64,000 nucleotides of DNA from Sulfitobacter sp. EhC04 (GTDB lineage: Bacteria > Pseudomonadota > Alphaproteobacteria > Rhodobacterales > Rhodobacteraceae): the NCBI RefSeq assembly GCF_001650875.1, contig NZ_LXYI01000001.1:185081-249080 (forward strand), written 5' to 3'. The stretch's first letter is position 1. Every line of letters begins with the position of its first letter. This document shows, piece after piece, positions 42,124 through 50,309 of the stretch. A program made the translations under genes and the position numbers. The notes below the pieces were generated by a model. The model was not told where the DNA came from and made no database searches. It worked only from the letters and a program-made list of their open reading frames with translations.

Positions 42124-43767
42124 TCAGGCCGCTTCGCTGATTTTCTTTGCCAGGCAGACCTGCCACGGGCCCAGGTGCAACCGCCCGTCCGGCGAGGGGC
42201 TGGCGCTGCCGATCTTGCGACCGATGGTCTTCCACGTGCCTGTCGGCAGGCTGTGCATGGACGGTGTGTCTGACATGTTGAAGGCGCAGAAAATCGTCTC
42301 TTCCTCTGTCACCCGCTGGAAATGCAGCACGTCGCCAAAGACATAGACACCTTCCTGCCGCCCGGTTCTGAGCGCCGCGTGCTTGCGTCGAAAGGCGATG
42401 GCGTTGCGGTAATGATGCAGGATGGCGCCCGGCTCCGCCTCTTGGGTGTGGACGGCACGGTGGCGGTTTTCATTGCTGAGCGGCAGCCAGGGCACCCCGG
42501 TGGAAAAACCCGCGTTGCTTTCGCTCTGGTCCCAGACCATTGGCGTGCGGCAGCCGTCGCGGCCCTTGTACTCGGGCCAGAATTCGCGGCCGTAGGGGTC
42601 TTGCAGGTCCTCGAAAGAGATATCGTCTTCTTCCAGGCCCAGCTCCTCGCCCTGATAGAGGCAGGCGGCCCCCGGCAGGCACATCAGCAAGGTTGCATAA
42701 AGCCGCTGTGCGGCGGGGGACAGACCCCAGCGGCTGGCATGGCGCATCACATCATGGTTGGAGAACGCCCAGGCGGGCCAGCCGTCACGCGCGACCTGAT
42801 TGATGGTATAGAGAACCTCTGCCACGCGGGAGGCGTTCAGCGGTTCAGCGGCGAGGAATTCAAAGGCATAGCACATGTGCAGCCTGTCCGCGCCCTTGGT
42901 GTATTGTCCCAGCAGTTGCAGACCCTTTGTGGCATCCCCGATTTCACCCAGCGAGGTGACAGCACCGTATTCGTCCAGCAATTTCCGGATACTGGCAATG
43001 AAATCCAGCGTTTCCGGGCGGTTCTTGGAGTTGACGTGATCCTGATAATTGTAGGGGTTCACGGAAGGGGTGAGGATTTCGCTGCGCCGCGCTTTTTCCA
43101 GCGCGGGATTGTCGCGCAACTCCTTGTCTGCGAACAGAAAGTTTACGGTATCAAAGCGGAACCCGTCCACCCCGCGATTGAGCCAGAAGCGCATGACTTC
43201 CAGCAGGGCGGATTGCACATGGGGGTTGTGCAGGTTGAGGTCGGGCTGCGAGGCCAGAAAGTTGTGCAGGTAGTATTGTTCGCGCCGGGGGTCCCAGTGC
43301 CAGGCCGAACCGCCGAAGATCGACAGCCAGTTGTTGGGGGCGGTGCCATCCGGTTTCGGGTCGGACCAGACGTACCAGTCGGCCAGCGACGCATCCCGCG
43401 ACGCGCGGCTGTTGGCGAACCAGGCGTGCTGTTCAGAGGTATGCGACAGCACCAGGTCGATGATCACCTTGATCCCCGCATCATGTGCCGCCGCGATCAC
43501 GTCGTCGAAATCGGCCAGGCTGCCAAAGATCGGATCAACGTCGCAGTAATCGCTGACGTCATAGCCGAAATCCTTCATCGGCGAGCGGTAGAAGGGCGAG
43601 ACCCAGATCGCATCCACCCCCAGGCTGGCCACATAGCCAAGCCGCTGCACGATCCCCTGAAGGTCGCCAATGCCGTCCGCATTGCTGTCCTGAAAGCTGC
43701 GCGGATAGATCTGGTAGATGACGCTGCCGCGCCACCAGTCGGGGTCGGGGGCTTCTGTCTCTGTCAT
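42124..43767 (-). CDS. GH13 alpha-glucosidase (GH13_23-like)
   Basis: A cytoplasmic glycoside hydrolase of 547 aa acting on alpha-glucosides, often with transglucosylation. Visible: 'VIYQIYPRSFQDSNADGIGDLQGI' (18-40), 'DLVLSHTSEQHAWF' (104-117), nucleophile Asp206 in 'GFRFDTVNFLFADKELRDNP', acid/base Glu275 in 'SLGEIGD', and transition-state Asp339 in 'AFSNHDVMRH'. Wording after the nucleophile is close to GH13_23 enzymes such as the Halomonas alpha-glucosidase. It lies 34 bp after galU on the same strand, forming a two-gene unit divergent from the glucosylglycerol-type operon. No signal peptide is seen. Confidence 0.9.
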   Translation of the reverse strand: MTETEAPDPDWWRGSVIYQIYPRSFQDSNADGIGDLQGIVQRLGYVASLGVDAIWVSPFYRSPMKDFGYDVSDYCDVDPIFGSLADFDDVIAAAHDAGIKVIIDLVLSHTSEQHAWFANSRASRDASLADWYVWSDPKPDGTAPNNWLSIFGGSAWHWDPRREQYYLHNFLASQPDLNLHNPHVQSALLEVMRFWLNRGVDGFRFDTVNFLFADKELRDNPALEKARRSEILTPSVNPYNYQDHVNSKNRPETLDFIASIRKLLDEYGAVTSLGEIGDATKGLQLLGQYTKGADRLHMCYAFEFLAAEPLNASRVAEVLYTINQVARDGWPAWAFSNHDVMRHASRWGLSPAAQRLYATLLMCLPGAACLYQGEELGLEEDDISFEDLQDPYGREFWPEYKGRDGCRTPMVWDQSESNAGFSTGVPWLPLSNENRHRAVHTQEAEPGAILHHYRNAIAFRRKHAALRTGRQEGVYVFGDVLHFQRVTEEETIFCAFNMSDTPSMHSLPTGTWKTIGRKIGSASPSPDGRLHLGPWQVCLAKKISEAA

Positions 43768-43801
43768 ATCTGGTTTTACCGGCCTTCCGTGGCTTGTCCG
43801 G

Positions 43802-44695
43802 TCAGGCGACGCTCATCTGTTGGTTCGCACTCAGGAAATCGCCGATCACATGGTCGAATTGCGCGTCCTGCTGGGCCAGGAACAACTGCGCACTCAGCAT
43901 GCCGTCCTTTGATCCGCAATCGAACCGTTTGCCGATAAAGCGATAGCCTGCAACGGTTTTTGTGCCGATATCGGCGGCAATCGCGTCGGTCAGCTGAATT
44001 TCCCCACCCGCACCGGGTTTCTGTTTGCGCAGGGTGTCAAAGATGCCGCCGTCCAGCACGTAGCGGCCGACCACGGCGGTGGTGGAGGGTGCCAGATCCA
44101 CATCCGGCTTTTCGACCAGCCCGTCGCAATAGGCCAGCGCATTGTCATGCCTGGCGATTGACAGCACGCCATAGCTTGAAACGGTCTCGCGCGGGACTTC
44201 GAGGGTGGCAAGCATATGGTCGACAGGCGAGGTCTTGTAGGCGTCGATCATCTGGCTCAGGCATCCTTTCTGGCTGAGGATCAGATCGTCCGGCAGCAGC
44301 ACGGCAACTGCCCCCGGCAGCGCGTGATCGGCGGCACAGAGGATCGCGTGGCCAAGGCCGAGCGGCTGGTGCTGGTGGACAAAGACGATGTCATGTTTGC
44401 TTTCGTCCAGGGCGGCATCATGCAGTTGTTGCGCCAGCTTGTTCTTGCCGCGTTGGCACAATGTCTCTCCCAAGGCGATATCGTCGAGGACGTAGTGTTC
44501 GATGGCGGATTTGGAGGGGTGATTGACAAAGATCATCCGTTCGATCCCGGCGTCGCGCGCCTCGTCGATCACATATTGGATCAGGGGCGTGTCAAGCACC
44601 GGCAACAGCTCTTTCGGCACCGCCTTTGTTGCGGGCAGAAAACGGGTGCCCATACCGGCAACCGGGAAAATTGCTGTGCGAACTGTCTTTGTCAT
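43802..44695 (-). CDS. galU: UTP--glucose-1-phosphate uridylyltransferase
   Basis: Makes UDP-glucose for polysaccharides and glycosides. At 297 aa, the nucleotide loop is 'AIFPVAGMGTRFLPATKAVPKELLPV' (about 8-33), with 'FVHQHQPLGLGHAILCA' and 'VLLPDDLIL' as metal/nucleotide sites. 'YGVLSI..' and 'VEKPDVDLAPSTTAVVGRYVL' are typical GalU motifs, and 'GKRFDCGSKDGML' closes the active site. ATG 44695 (MTKTVRTAIFPVAG) matches the family; an upstream in-frame start lacks support. It is transcribed with the GH13 gene, away from the gpsA-like gene. Confidence 0.95.
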   Translation of the reverse strand: MTKTVRTAIFPVAGMGTRFLPATKAVPKELLPVLDTPLIQYVIDEARDAGIERMIFVNHPSKSAIEHYVLDDIALGETLCQRGKNKLAQQLHDAALDESKHDIVFVHQHQPLGLGHAILCAADHALPGAVAVLLPDDLILSQKGCLSQMIDAYKTSPVDHMLATLEVPRETVSSYGVLSIARHDNALAYCDGLVEKPDVDLAPSTTAVVGRYVLDGGIFDTLRKQKPGAGGEIQLTDAIAADIGTKTVAGYRFIGKRFDCGSKDGMLSAQLFLAQQDAQFDHVIGDFLSANQQMSVA

Positions 44696-45115
44696 TTTTG
44701 TTTCACTCCTGTTTCCACCACTCGGAAAGAGGTAATGCTGCACATGCAGAAAGTCAAAAAAACCGGGGCGCGGGCTTGCTTGAAAATTGCGCATATCTGC
44801 CGAGGTCCGCTGGTCGGGGGCGGCTTATTCTGGCCATCTTGTCTGGAAAATAACATGATTTCAGCGCATTAATCCTGCGGCGGCGCGATGCGTCAGCCGG
44901 GCAGGGCCTGAGCAAGGATTGCGCGTCATTCCGCGAGTTGCCCAAAAATTAGGCAAAATCCAGACGTAGCCTGCGTGTTTCTCGGCTTTCTCGGCGTCTC
45001 GCATTGAACTGACACGGCATGCCGTTAGGTCAGTAGCTAAGCATGACGAGCGGATGCGCAGGTCGGTCCGGGCCAAGGACCGGGTTGATGCGTCAGCACA
45101 AAAGGAGCCCAGGAT
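44696..45115. other. 420-bp divergent promoter region between galU and the gpsA-like operon
   Basis: No gene is supported here. A+T content rises around 44850-45000. A clear ribosome-binding site (AAGGAG) precedes ATG 45116. No operator or riboswitch was recognised. The region must hold the promoters of both the galU-GH13 unit and the glucosylglycerol-type operon, so osmotic control signals would be expected here. Confidence 0.5.
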
Positions 45116-46246
45116 ATGACAGCGGAAATCAAGGTGCTGCCGACACAGGAACAACCCTATGCCCGGATCGCGGTGATCGGTGGTGGTGCATGGGGGACGG
45201 CGCTGGCCAGCGTCGCGGCAAAGGCGGGTCGGGTGGTTCACCTATATGCGCGTGACAGTGCGACGGTCTGTGCAATCAACGCCACTCATGTGAATGCGAA
45301 ATACCTGCCCGAAATCGAATTGCCGCCGTCATTGACCGCAACCGACGATCTGGAGGTAGCGCTGGAGGGCGCGGACGCGGTGTTGCTGGTGGTGCCCTCT
45401 GGTGCGGTACGTGCCATGGCCTCGCGCATTTCCGGGCTGGTCAAAGACGGCACACCGGTGGCGATCTGCACCAAGGGGATCGAACCCAAGACAGGCTATC
45501 TGATGTCTCAGGTCGTCTCGGAAGAGATGCCGCATGTGCCGGTCGGCACCATCTCCGGTCCGACCTTTGCGCGTGAAACCGCGCTGGGCCATCCAACCGC
45601 TGCGACAGTTGCCTTTGACTTCAGCCACAAGGACCGGCTGGAACCTGCGCACAGCCCCGCCGCGCGATTGGCTCTGTCGATGAGCACGGGCTTCTTCAAG
45701 ACCTATATTTCCGACGATCTGGTTGGGGTCGAGATCGGGGGGGCGGTGAAGAACGTCGTCGCCATCGGCTGCGGCATGATGACAGGTGCGGGATTTGCCG
45801 AGAACACCCGCGCCGCGCTGATCACACGCGGCCTGGACGAGATGAAGGTGCTGGCAGAGGCATTGGGCGGTAGGCGTGAAACCGTCACCGGGTTGGCGGG
45901 GACGGGCGATCTGACCCTGACCTGCTCAAGCCAGACATCGCGCAACATGTCGCTGGGGGTGCAGCTTGGCCAGGGCATCCCGCGCGATCAGTGCTTTGAC
46001 GGCGCGCCTGTGGTGGTCGAGGGCGAGGCGAATGCGCGGTCCGTCATTGACCTGGCGAAACGGGTCAGGGTGGCAATGCCAATCTGCGAGACTGTGTTCG
46101 GCATCCTGCACGAGGGGCGCGATTTGAATGCGGCTTTTGCAGACCTGTGGACCCAACCGATCTCGGCGGAGCCGCGTGCGATGGATCTGACGCTGAACAA
46201 CCCCGCGCATAAATCAATGACCGGTCTCGACGGAGGGGCCGCGTAA
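45116..46246 (+). CDS. NAD(P)-dependent glycerol-3-phosphate dehydrogenase (operon-dedicated)
   Basis: Reduces dihydroxyacetone phosphate to sn-glycerol-3-phosphate. At 376 aa it is longer than the usual roughly 330-340 aa, with an N-terminal extension and an insertion near 'FDFSHKDRLEPAHSPAARL'. The Rossmann loop is 'IAVIGGGAWGTALASVAAKAG' (about 18-38). 'ICTKGIEPKTGYLMSQVV', 'ISGPTFARETALGHPTAA' and the catalytic Lys in 'EIGGAVKNVVAIGCGMMTGAGFAENTRAAL' are all present. AAGGAG precedes the ATG. Its stop overlaps the phosphatase start (TAATG). In this operon it would supply the acceptor for the GT20 enzyme; whether the genome has another gpsA for lipid synthesis cannot be seen. Confidence 0.9.
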   Translation: MTAEIKVLPTQEQPYARIAVIGGGAWGTALASVAAKAGRVVHLYARDSATVCAINATHVNAKYLPEIELPPSLTATDDLEVALEGADAVLLVVPSGAVRAMASRISGLVKDGTPVAICTKGIEPKTGYLMSQVVSEEMPHVPVGTISGPTFARETALGHPTAATVAFDFSHKDRLEPAHSPAARLALSMSTGFFKTYISDDLVGVEIGGAVKNVVAIGCGMMTGAGFAENTRAALITRGLDEMKVLAEALGGRRETVTGLAGTGDLTLTCSSQTSRNMSLGVQLGQGIPRDQCFDGAPVVVEGEANARSVIDLAKRVRVAMPICETVFGILHEGRDLNAAFADLWTQPISAEPRAMDLTLNNPAHKSMTGLDGGAA

Positions 46247-47010
46247 TGGACAAGCCATTTGTACTGGCCACCGATCTGGACGGGACTTTCCTGGGTGGCA
46301 CCCAGGCTGACCGCCGCGCGCTGTACCGCTGGATCGAAGACAACCGGGATACTGTCGGTCTGGTTTTCGTGAGTGGCCGGGACCCGGAATTCATCCATGA
46401 GATGTGCTCGTCCAACGAACTGCCCTGGCCCGAATATGTCGTCTGCGACGTGGGCACCAGCATTGCGCAGGTGCATCCTGAAAAAGGGATCAGGCCGATT
46501 GACGCGCTGGAAAGGGAAATTGCCGCGCAGTGGAATGACAGCGGTGATGCGGTGCGCGCAGAACTGAAGTCTTTCCCCGGCCTGACAGAGCAGAAGACCG
46601 CCTTTCGCTACCGGGTCAGTTTCGATTATGATCCCGACAGCTACGATCCGCGCGCCGCAGAGGTGATCGCCGGGATGGGCCATGATGTGCTGATTTCGGA
46701 CAACCGATTCCTGGATGTCCTGCCGCGCGGGGTCAGCAAGGGGCCGTCGCTGTTGCGGCTGCTTGAACACCTGTCGCTGCCGCCCGAACGGGTTCTGGCC
46801 GCTGGTGACACGCTGAACGATCTGTCTATGCTGATTGCGGGCACACCCGCCGTGGCAGTTGGCGGGTCGGAGGCCGCGCTGATCGAGGCACTGCCGGATC
46901 TGCCCCGGATACACCAAGCCAAGGCCATCGGCGCTGCCGGGATCGTCGAGGCCATGATCGCTTTTGATCTTCATCCCGATGCAAAGGAAATACTGACTGA
47001 TGTCATCTGA
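46246..47010 (+). CDS. HAD-family sugar phosphatase, candidate glucosylglycerol-phosphate phosphatase
   Basis: A 254-residue HAD phosphatase of the Cof/sucrose-phosphate-phosphatase type. Motif I is 'LATDLDGTFLGG' (nucleophile Asp and D+2 Asp, about 8-19), motif II is in 'LVFVSGRDPEFIHEM', motif III Lys is in 'RGVSKGPSLLRLL', and motif IV is 'VLAAGDTLNDLSMLIAG'. The C2-type cap lies in between. It sits between a glycerol-3-phosphate dehydrogenase and a GT20 synthase, overlapping both (1 nt and 11 nt), which strongly suggests it dephosphorylates the synthase product. It is not similar in wording to what I recall of cyanobacterial GgpP/StpA. Confidence 0.82.
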   Translation: MDKPFVLATDLDGTFLGGTQADRRALYRWIEDNRDTVGLVFVSGRDPEFIHEMCSSNELPWPEYVVCDVGTSIAQVHPEKGIRPIDALEREIAAQWNDSGDAVRAELKSFPGLTEQKTAFRYRVSFDYDPDSYDPRAAEVIAGMGHDVLISDNRFLDVLPRGVSKGPSLLRLLEHLSLPPERVLAAGDTLNDLSMLIAGTPAVAVGGSEAALIEALPDLPRIHQAKAIGAAGIVEAMIAFDLHPDAKEILTDVI

Positions 47011-48487
47011 TCTGGTCATCGTGTACCACCGCCAGCCCTACGAAGAGGTCGAGGAAAACGGCAAGACGGTCCTGCGCGAGAACAAGAGCCCCAATGGCAT
47101 CGTGCCCACGCTCAAGAGCTTTTTCGGCACCGCCGAACATGCCACCTGGATCGCCTGGAAACTGGCCGAAGATCCGGCCAACCCCGGCTTTGAGAAGGTG
47201 GTCGAAATCAACGACAACCACGGCACCTACAACGTGTCCCGCCTGCCGCTGACAGAGGCGCAGGTCAAAAGCTTTTACCACGTTTCGTCAAAGGAGGCGT
47301 TCTGGCCAATCCTTCACAGCTTCAAGGAAAAGTTCAACTACGACCCCGTGGACTGGCCCACCTTTCGCGAGGTGAACTGGGCCTTTGCCGAAGCCGCCGC
47401 GCGAGAGGCGGGCAAGGGCGCGCGGGTCTGGGTGCATGACTACAACCTTTGGCTTGTGCCGGGGTATCTGCGGCAGTTGCGGTCCGACGTGACGATCAGC
47501 TTTTTCCACCACACGCCGTTTCCGGCGGCGGATATGTTCAACGTGCTGCCTTGGCGGCGCGAGATCGTGGACAGCCTGCTGAAATGCGACATCATCGGCT
47601 TTCACATCCCGCGCTATGCCTCGAATTTCGTGGCGGTCGCCAATTCGCTGTTCGATCTGGATGACATCACCATCGGCCATGTCGCGCCCGATCTGGTGTC
47701 GGACGGCACCGCGCTGAGCGAGCGGCGCGTGCCGACCTCGATCACCCAGGACGGGCGCAAGATCGCGATCAGCTCGGCTTCGGTCGGGGTCAGCGCCGAA
47801 TATATCTCTGGGCGGTCGGAGGAACCGGAGCTGAGGGAAACGGCCCGCGAGATTCGCGATGGCATGGGCGATGTGCGGCTGATCCTGTCAGTGGGGCGCA
47901 CCGATTACACCAAGGGTGGCGTCGACCAGCTTGAGAGTTTCGAGCGCGTGCTGGAGGACAACCCGGACCTGCGCGGCAAGGTCAAGCTGATGCATGTGTC
48001 CGTGAGCGCCGACCGGAAAATGTCGGCCTATGCGCGCACGCAGACCGGGATCGAGGAAACCGCAGGCCGGATCAATGGGCGTTTCGGCACATTGGAATGG
48101 CAGCCGATCGCGCTGATCTCGCGGGCGATTCCGTTCGAGCAGTTGTTGTCCTACTATATGGCGGCGGATGTGGCCTGGATCACGCCGCTGGTGGACGGGA
48201 TGAACCTGGTCTGCAAGGAATTTGTCGCCGCGCGCAGTGACGGGGACGGGGTTCTGGTGCTGTCGGAATTTGCGGGTGCGGCGGTCGAACTGCATTCAGC
48301 GGTGATCACCAATCCGTTTTCCCACCGGTCCATGGACAATGCGATCCTTGCCGCGCTCGACATGCCGCAGGAGGAACGCCGCGCGCGGATGGTTGAACTG
48401 CGCAAGGCCGTATTCCGCTATACGCTGGATGCCTGGGCGGAAGAGCACAAGCACCAGTTCGACGTGTCGCATGCCGGGAATTCTTGA
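47000..48487 (+). CDS. ggpS: GT20 glycosyltransferase, probable glucosylglycerol-phosphate synthase
   Basis: A 495-residue retaining glycosyltransferase of the trehalose-6-phosphate synthase family. Motifs: 'SPNGIVPTLKSFF' (30-42), 'SKEAFWPILHSF' (97-108), 'WVHDYNLWLVPGYLRQLR' (144-161), 'FFHHTPFPAADMFNVLPWR' (168-186), 'GFHIPRYASNF' (200-210), 'SVGRTDYTKGGVDQ' (297-310) and 'DGMNLVCKEFVAAR' (399-412). The wording 'YHRQPYEEVEENGKTV..' and 'KSPNGIVPTLKSFF' is much closer to cyanobacterial GgpS than to OtsA. The expected reaction is transfer of glucose from ADP- or UDP-glucose to glycerol-3-phosphate. The operon context agrees. A trehalose-phosphate synthase remains possible but less likely. 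Confidence 0.85.
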   Translation: MSSDLVIVYHRQPYEEVEENGKTVLRENKSPNGIVPTLKSFFGTAEHATWIAWKLAEDPANPGFEKVVEINDNHGTYNVSRLPLTEAQVKSFYHVSSKEAFWPILHSFKEKFNYDPVDWPTFREVNWAFAEAAAREAGKGARVWVHDYNLWLVPGYLRQLRSDVTISFFHHTPFPAADMFNVLPWRREIVDSLLKCDIIGFHIPRYASNFVAVANSLFDLDDITIGHVAPDLVSDGTALSERRVPTSITQDGRKIAISSASVGVSAEYISGRSEEPELRETAREIRDGMGDVRLILSVGRTDYTKGGVDQLESFERVLEDNPDLRGKVKLMHVSVSADRKMSAYARTQTGIEETAGRINGRFGTLEWQPIALISRAIPFEQLLSYYMAADVAWITPLVDGMNLVCKEFVAARSDGDGVLVLSEFAGAAVELHSAVITNPFSHRSMDNAILAALDMPQEERRARMVELRKAVFRYTLDAWAEEHKHQFDVSHAGNS

Positions 48488-48977
48488 CACTTCGTGTCGA
48501 ATTTTCCGAATCCTGTCAGGGTGCCGTGCCAGGTGGTTCCGAACGAGACCGGACTTTTGGCGCGGCATGGGGCGAGGTCAGGTGAGCGGGACGAAGCGGC
48601 CCTTTGCAACGAAACCCCAAGCCGCGCATCGACGGGCCGTGGTGCGGCGATCCGACCGTCATGACTGGCACTTTATGGCAGCCATGCACTTCCCAGTTAT
48701 GCGTGACACACGACAGCAGCCAAATCGCCGTGCCAGGGGACGGCCCGGCGATGCGCGGCGGCCTGCGGCCTTGATTCCGCGCGGGGGACAGGCCTCAATC
48801 CCGCCCTACGCGGCATTTTTTCACGAGTGTCCGCTTGGCCCCTGCCTCCCTCCTTCAGAGGTAGCGCCGCGCTCCGGGTCAGCGAGTGACCAAAAACCGG
48901 GTTTTCCTGACATCTGATACAACGCCAAAACCGCCTGACCCCTTTTCTATGTTCAAGCATCGGCTATGCTGGCGGGC
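48488..48977. other. 490-bp gap after ggpS, nothing identified
   Basis: The sequence is G+C rich, with short open frames that lack ribosome-binding sites and family features. No convincing terminator for ggpS, repeat copy or RNA is recognised. The right end must contain the promoter of the peroxidase gene. Confidence 0.45.
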
Positions 48978-50309
48978 ATGAAACCGATATTGTCATTGCG
49001 AACAGTTTTGGCCGGGCTGGCCTTCTGGCCTGCCATGGTGATGGCCCAGGCCCTGCCTGATCCTGTGACCGACAGCGATTACCGCCCCATCGACCTGGAC
49101 GAGGCGCGGCTGGGCCAGTTGCTGTTCTACGATGCCATCCTCTCGGGCAACCGCAGCGTTTCCTGTGCAAGCTGCCACCACCCGGATTTCGGCACCAGTG
49201 ACGGGGTGTCTCTGTCACTGGGGGATGGCGGTATCGGTATGGGGCCCGAGCGGAAGGCGGACCCGGACAACCTGCCGGAAGAGCGCATTCCGCGCAACGC
49301 GCCGGGTCTGTTCAACCTCGGCGCGCATGAATTCACTTCGTTGTTTCATGACGGCAGGCTAGAGGCGGATGCCGACTGGCCCGGCGGGCTGCGTACCCCG
49401 ATGGACGCCGACATGGTCACCGGCTTTGCCTCTGCCCTGTCGGCGCAGACCATGTTTCCCGTCCTCAGCCGGGACGAGATGGCCGGATCGCACCGTGAAA
49501 ACGACGTGGCGCGCGCGGTGCGGCAGGGGGTGATCACCGGGCCGGGCGGTGCCTGGGACCTGATCGCGCGCCGGGTGGCGGCGTTGCCCGCCTATGCCGA
49601 CAGTTTTATGGCGGTCTATCCGCATGTGACCGGCCCGGATGACATCGCTTTCACGGATATTTCCGACGCGCTTGCCGCGTTTATGGAGCATGAGTGGCGG
49701 TCCGATACCGCGCCCTTCGACGCGGTGTTGCGCGGCGAGGCGCAGCTTGAGGGTGCGGCGCAGGCGGGGTTGGAGCTGTTCTATGGCAAGGCGGGCTGTG
49801 CCGATTGCCACAGCGGACCGTTCCTGACCGATCATGATTTTCACGCCATGGGCGCGCCGCAGATTGGCCCGGGTAAATCCGCAAGTTTCGAGGACAACGA
49901 CCGCGACGAGGGGCGTTTTCGCGTGACGGGCGACCCGGCGAATCTTTATGCCTTTCGCACGCCATCGCTGCGCAACGTGGCGCTGACGGCGCCTTATGGT
50001 CACGCAGGCGGGCACCGTGATCTGGCCGCTTTCGTCGCGGCCCATGCGGACCCGGGGGTGGGGCTTGAACGGTATGACGAGGGGCAGGCCGTGCTGCCGC
50101 GCTTCGAGGCCGAGGATTTCACCGTGATGCATGACCCCGGACAGCTTGCCGCGATACTGGCGGCGGTTCGGACCCCATCGGTTCAGATGTCGCCAGCCGA
50201 TCTGGACGCAATCGTCGCCTTTCTGGACACACTGACCGACCCCGTGGCAATTGACGGGCGTCTGGGCATCCCAGAGACGGTGCCCAGTGGATTGCCGGTG
50301 CAGCGCTAG
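48978..50309 (+). CDS. Di-heme cytochrome c peroxidase (CcpA/MauG family)
   Basis: A periplasmic heme protein of 443 aa. The signal peptide is MKPILSLRTVLAGLAFWPAMVMA. Two heme-c motifs are visible: 'CASCHHPDFG' (low-potential side) and 'CADCHSGPF'. 'RIPRNAPGLFNLGAHEFTSLFHDGR' and 'YAFRTPSLRNVALTAPYGHAGGHRDLAAFV' are conserved in the family. The family includes H2O2 peroxidases and MauG-type protein-modifying enzymes, and the latter cannot be excluded. ATG 48978 fits the signal peptide; an in-frame ATG 12 bp earlier is possible. The stop overlaps the stop of the convergent FG-GAP gene. Confidence 0.88.
   Translation: MKPILSLRTVLAGLAFWPAMVMAQALPDPVTDSDYRPIDLDEARLGQLLFYDAILSGNRSVSCASCHHPDFGTSDGVSLSLGDGGIGMGPERKADPDNLPEERIPRNAPGLFNLGAHEFTSLFHDGRLEADADWPGGLRTPMDADMVTGFASALSAQTMFPVLSRDEMAGSHRENDVARAVRQGVITGPGGAWDLIARRVAALPAYADSFMAVYPHVTGPDDIAFTDISDALAAFMEHEWRSDTAPFDAVLRGEAQLEGAAQAGLELFYGKAGCADCHSGPFLTDHDFHAMGAPQIGPGKSASFEDNDRDEGRFRVTGDPANLYAFRTPSLRNVALTAPYGHAGGHRDLAAFVAAHADPGVGLERYDEGQAVLPRFEAEDFTVMHDPGQLAAILAAVRTPSVQMSPADLDAIVAFLDTLTDPVAIDGRLGIPETVPSGLPVQR

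Noticed and set aside
42322..43938. A 538-codon open frame opposite the GH13 gene
   Set aside because: It mirrors the glucosidase codons in the opposite direction and has no family features; the GH13 catalytic residues are all on the other strand.
47000..48487. Trehalose-6-phosphate synthase (otsA)
   Set aside because: The family is the same, but the N-terminal wording and the operon partner (glycerol-3-phosphate dehydrogenase) fit GgpS better. It is kept as an alternative in the entry.
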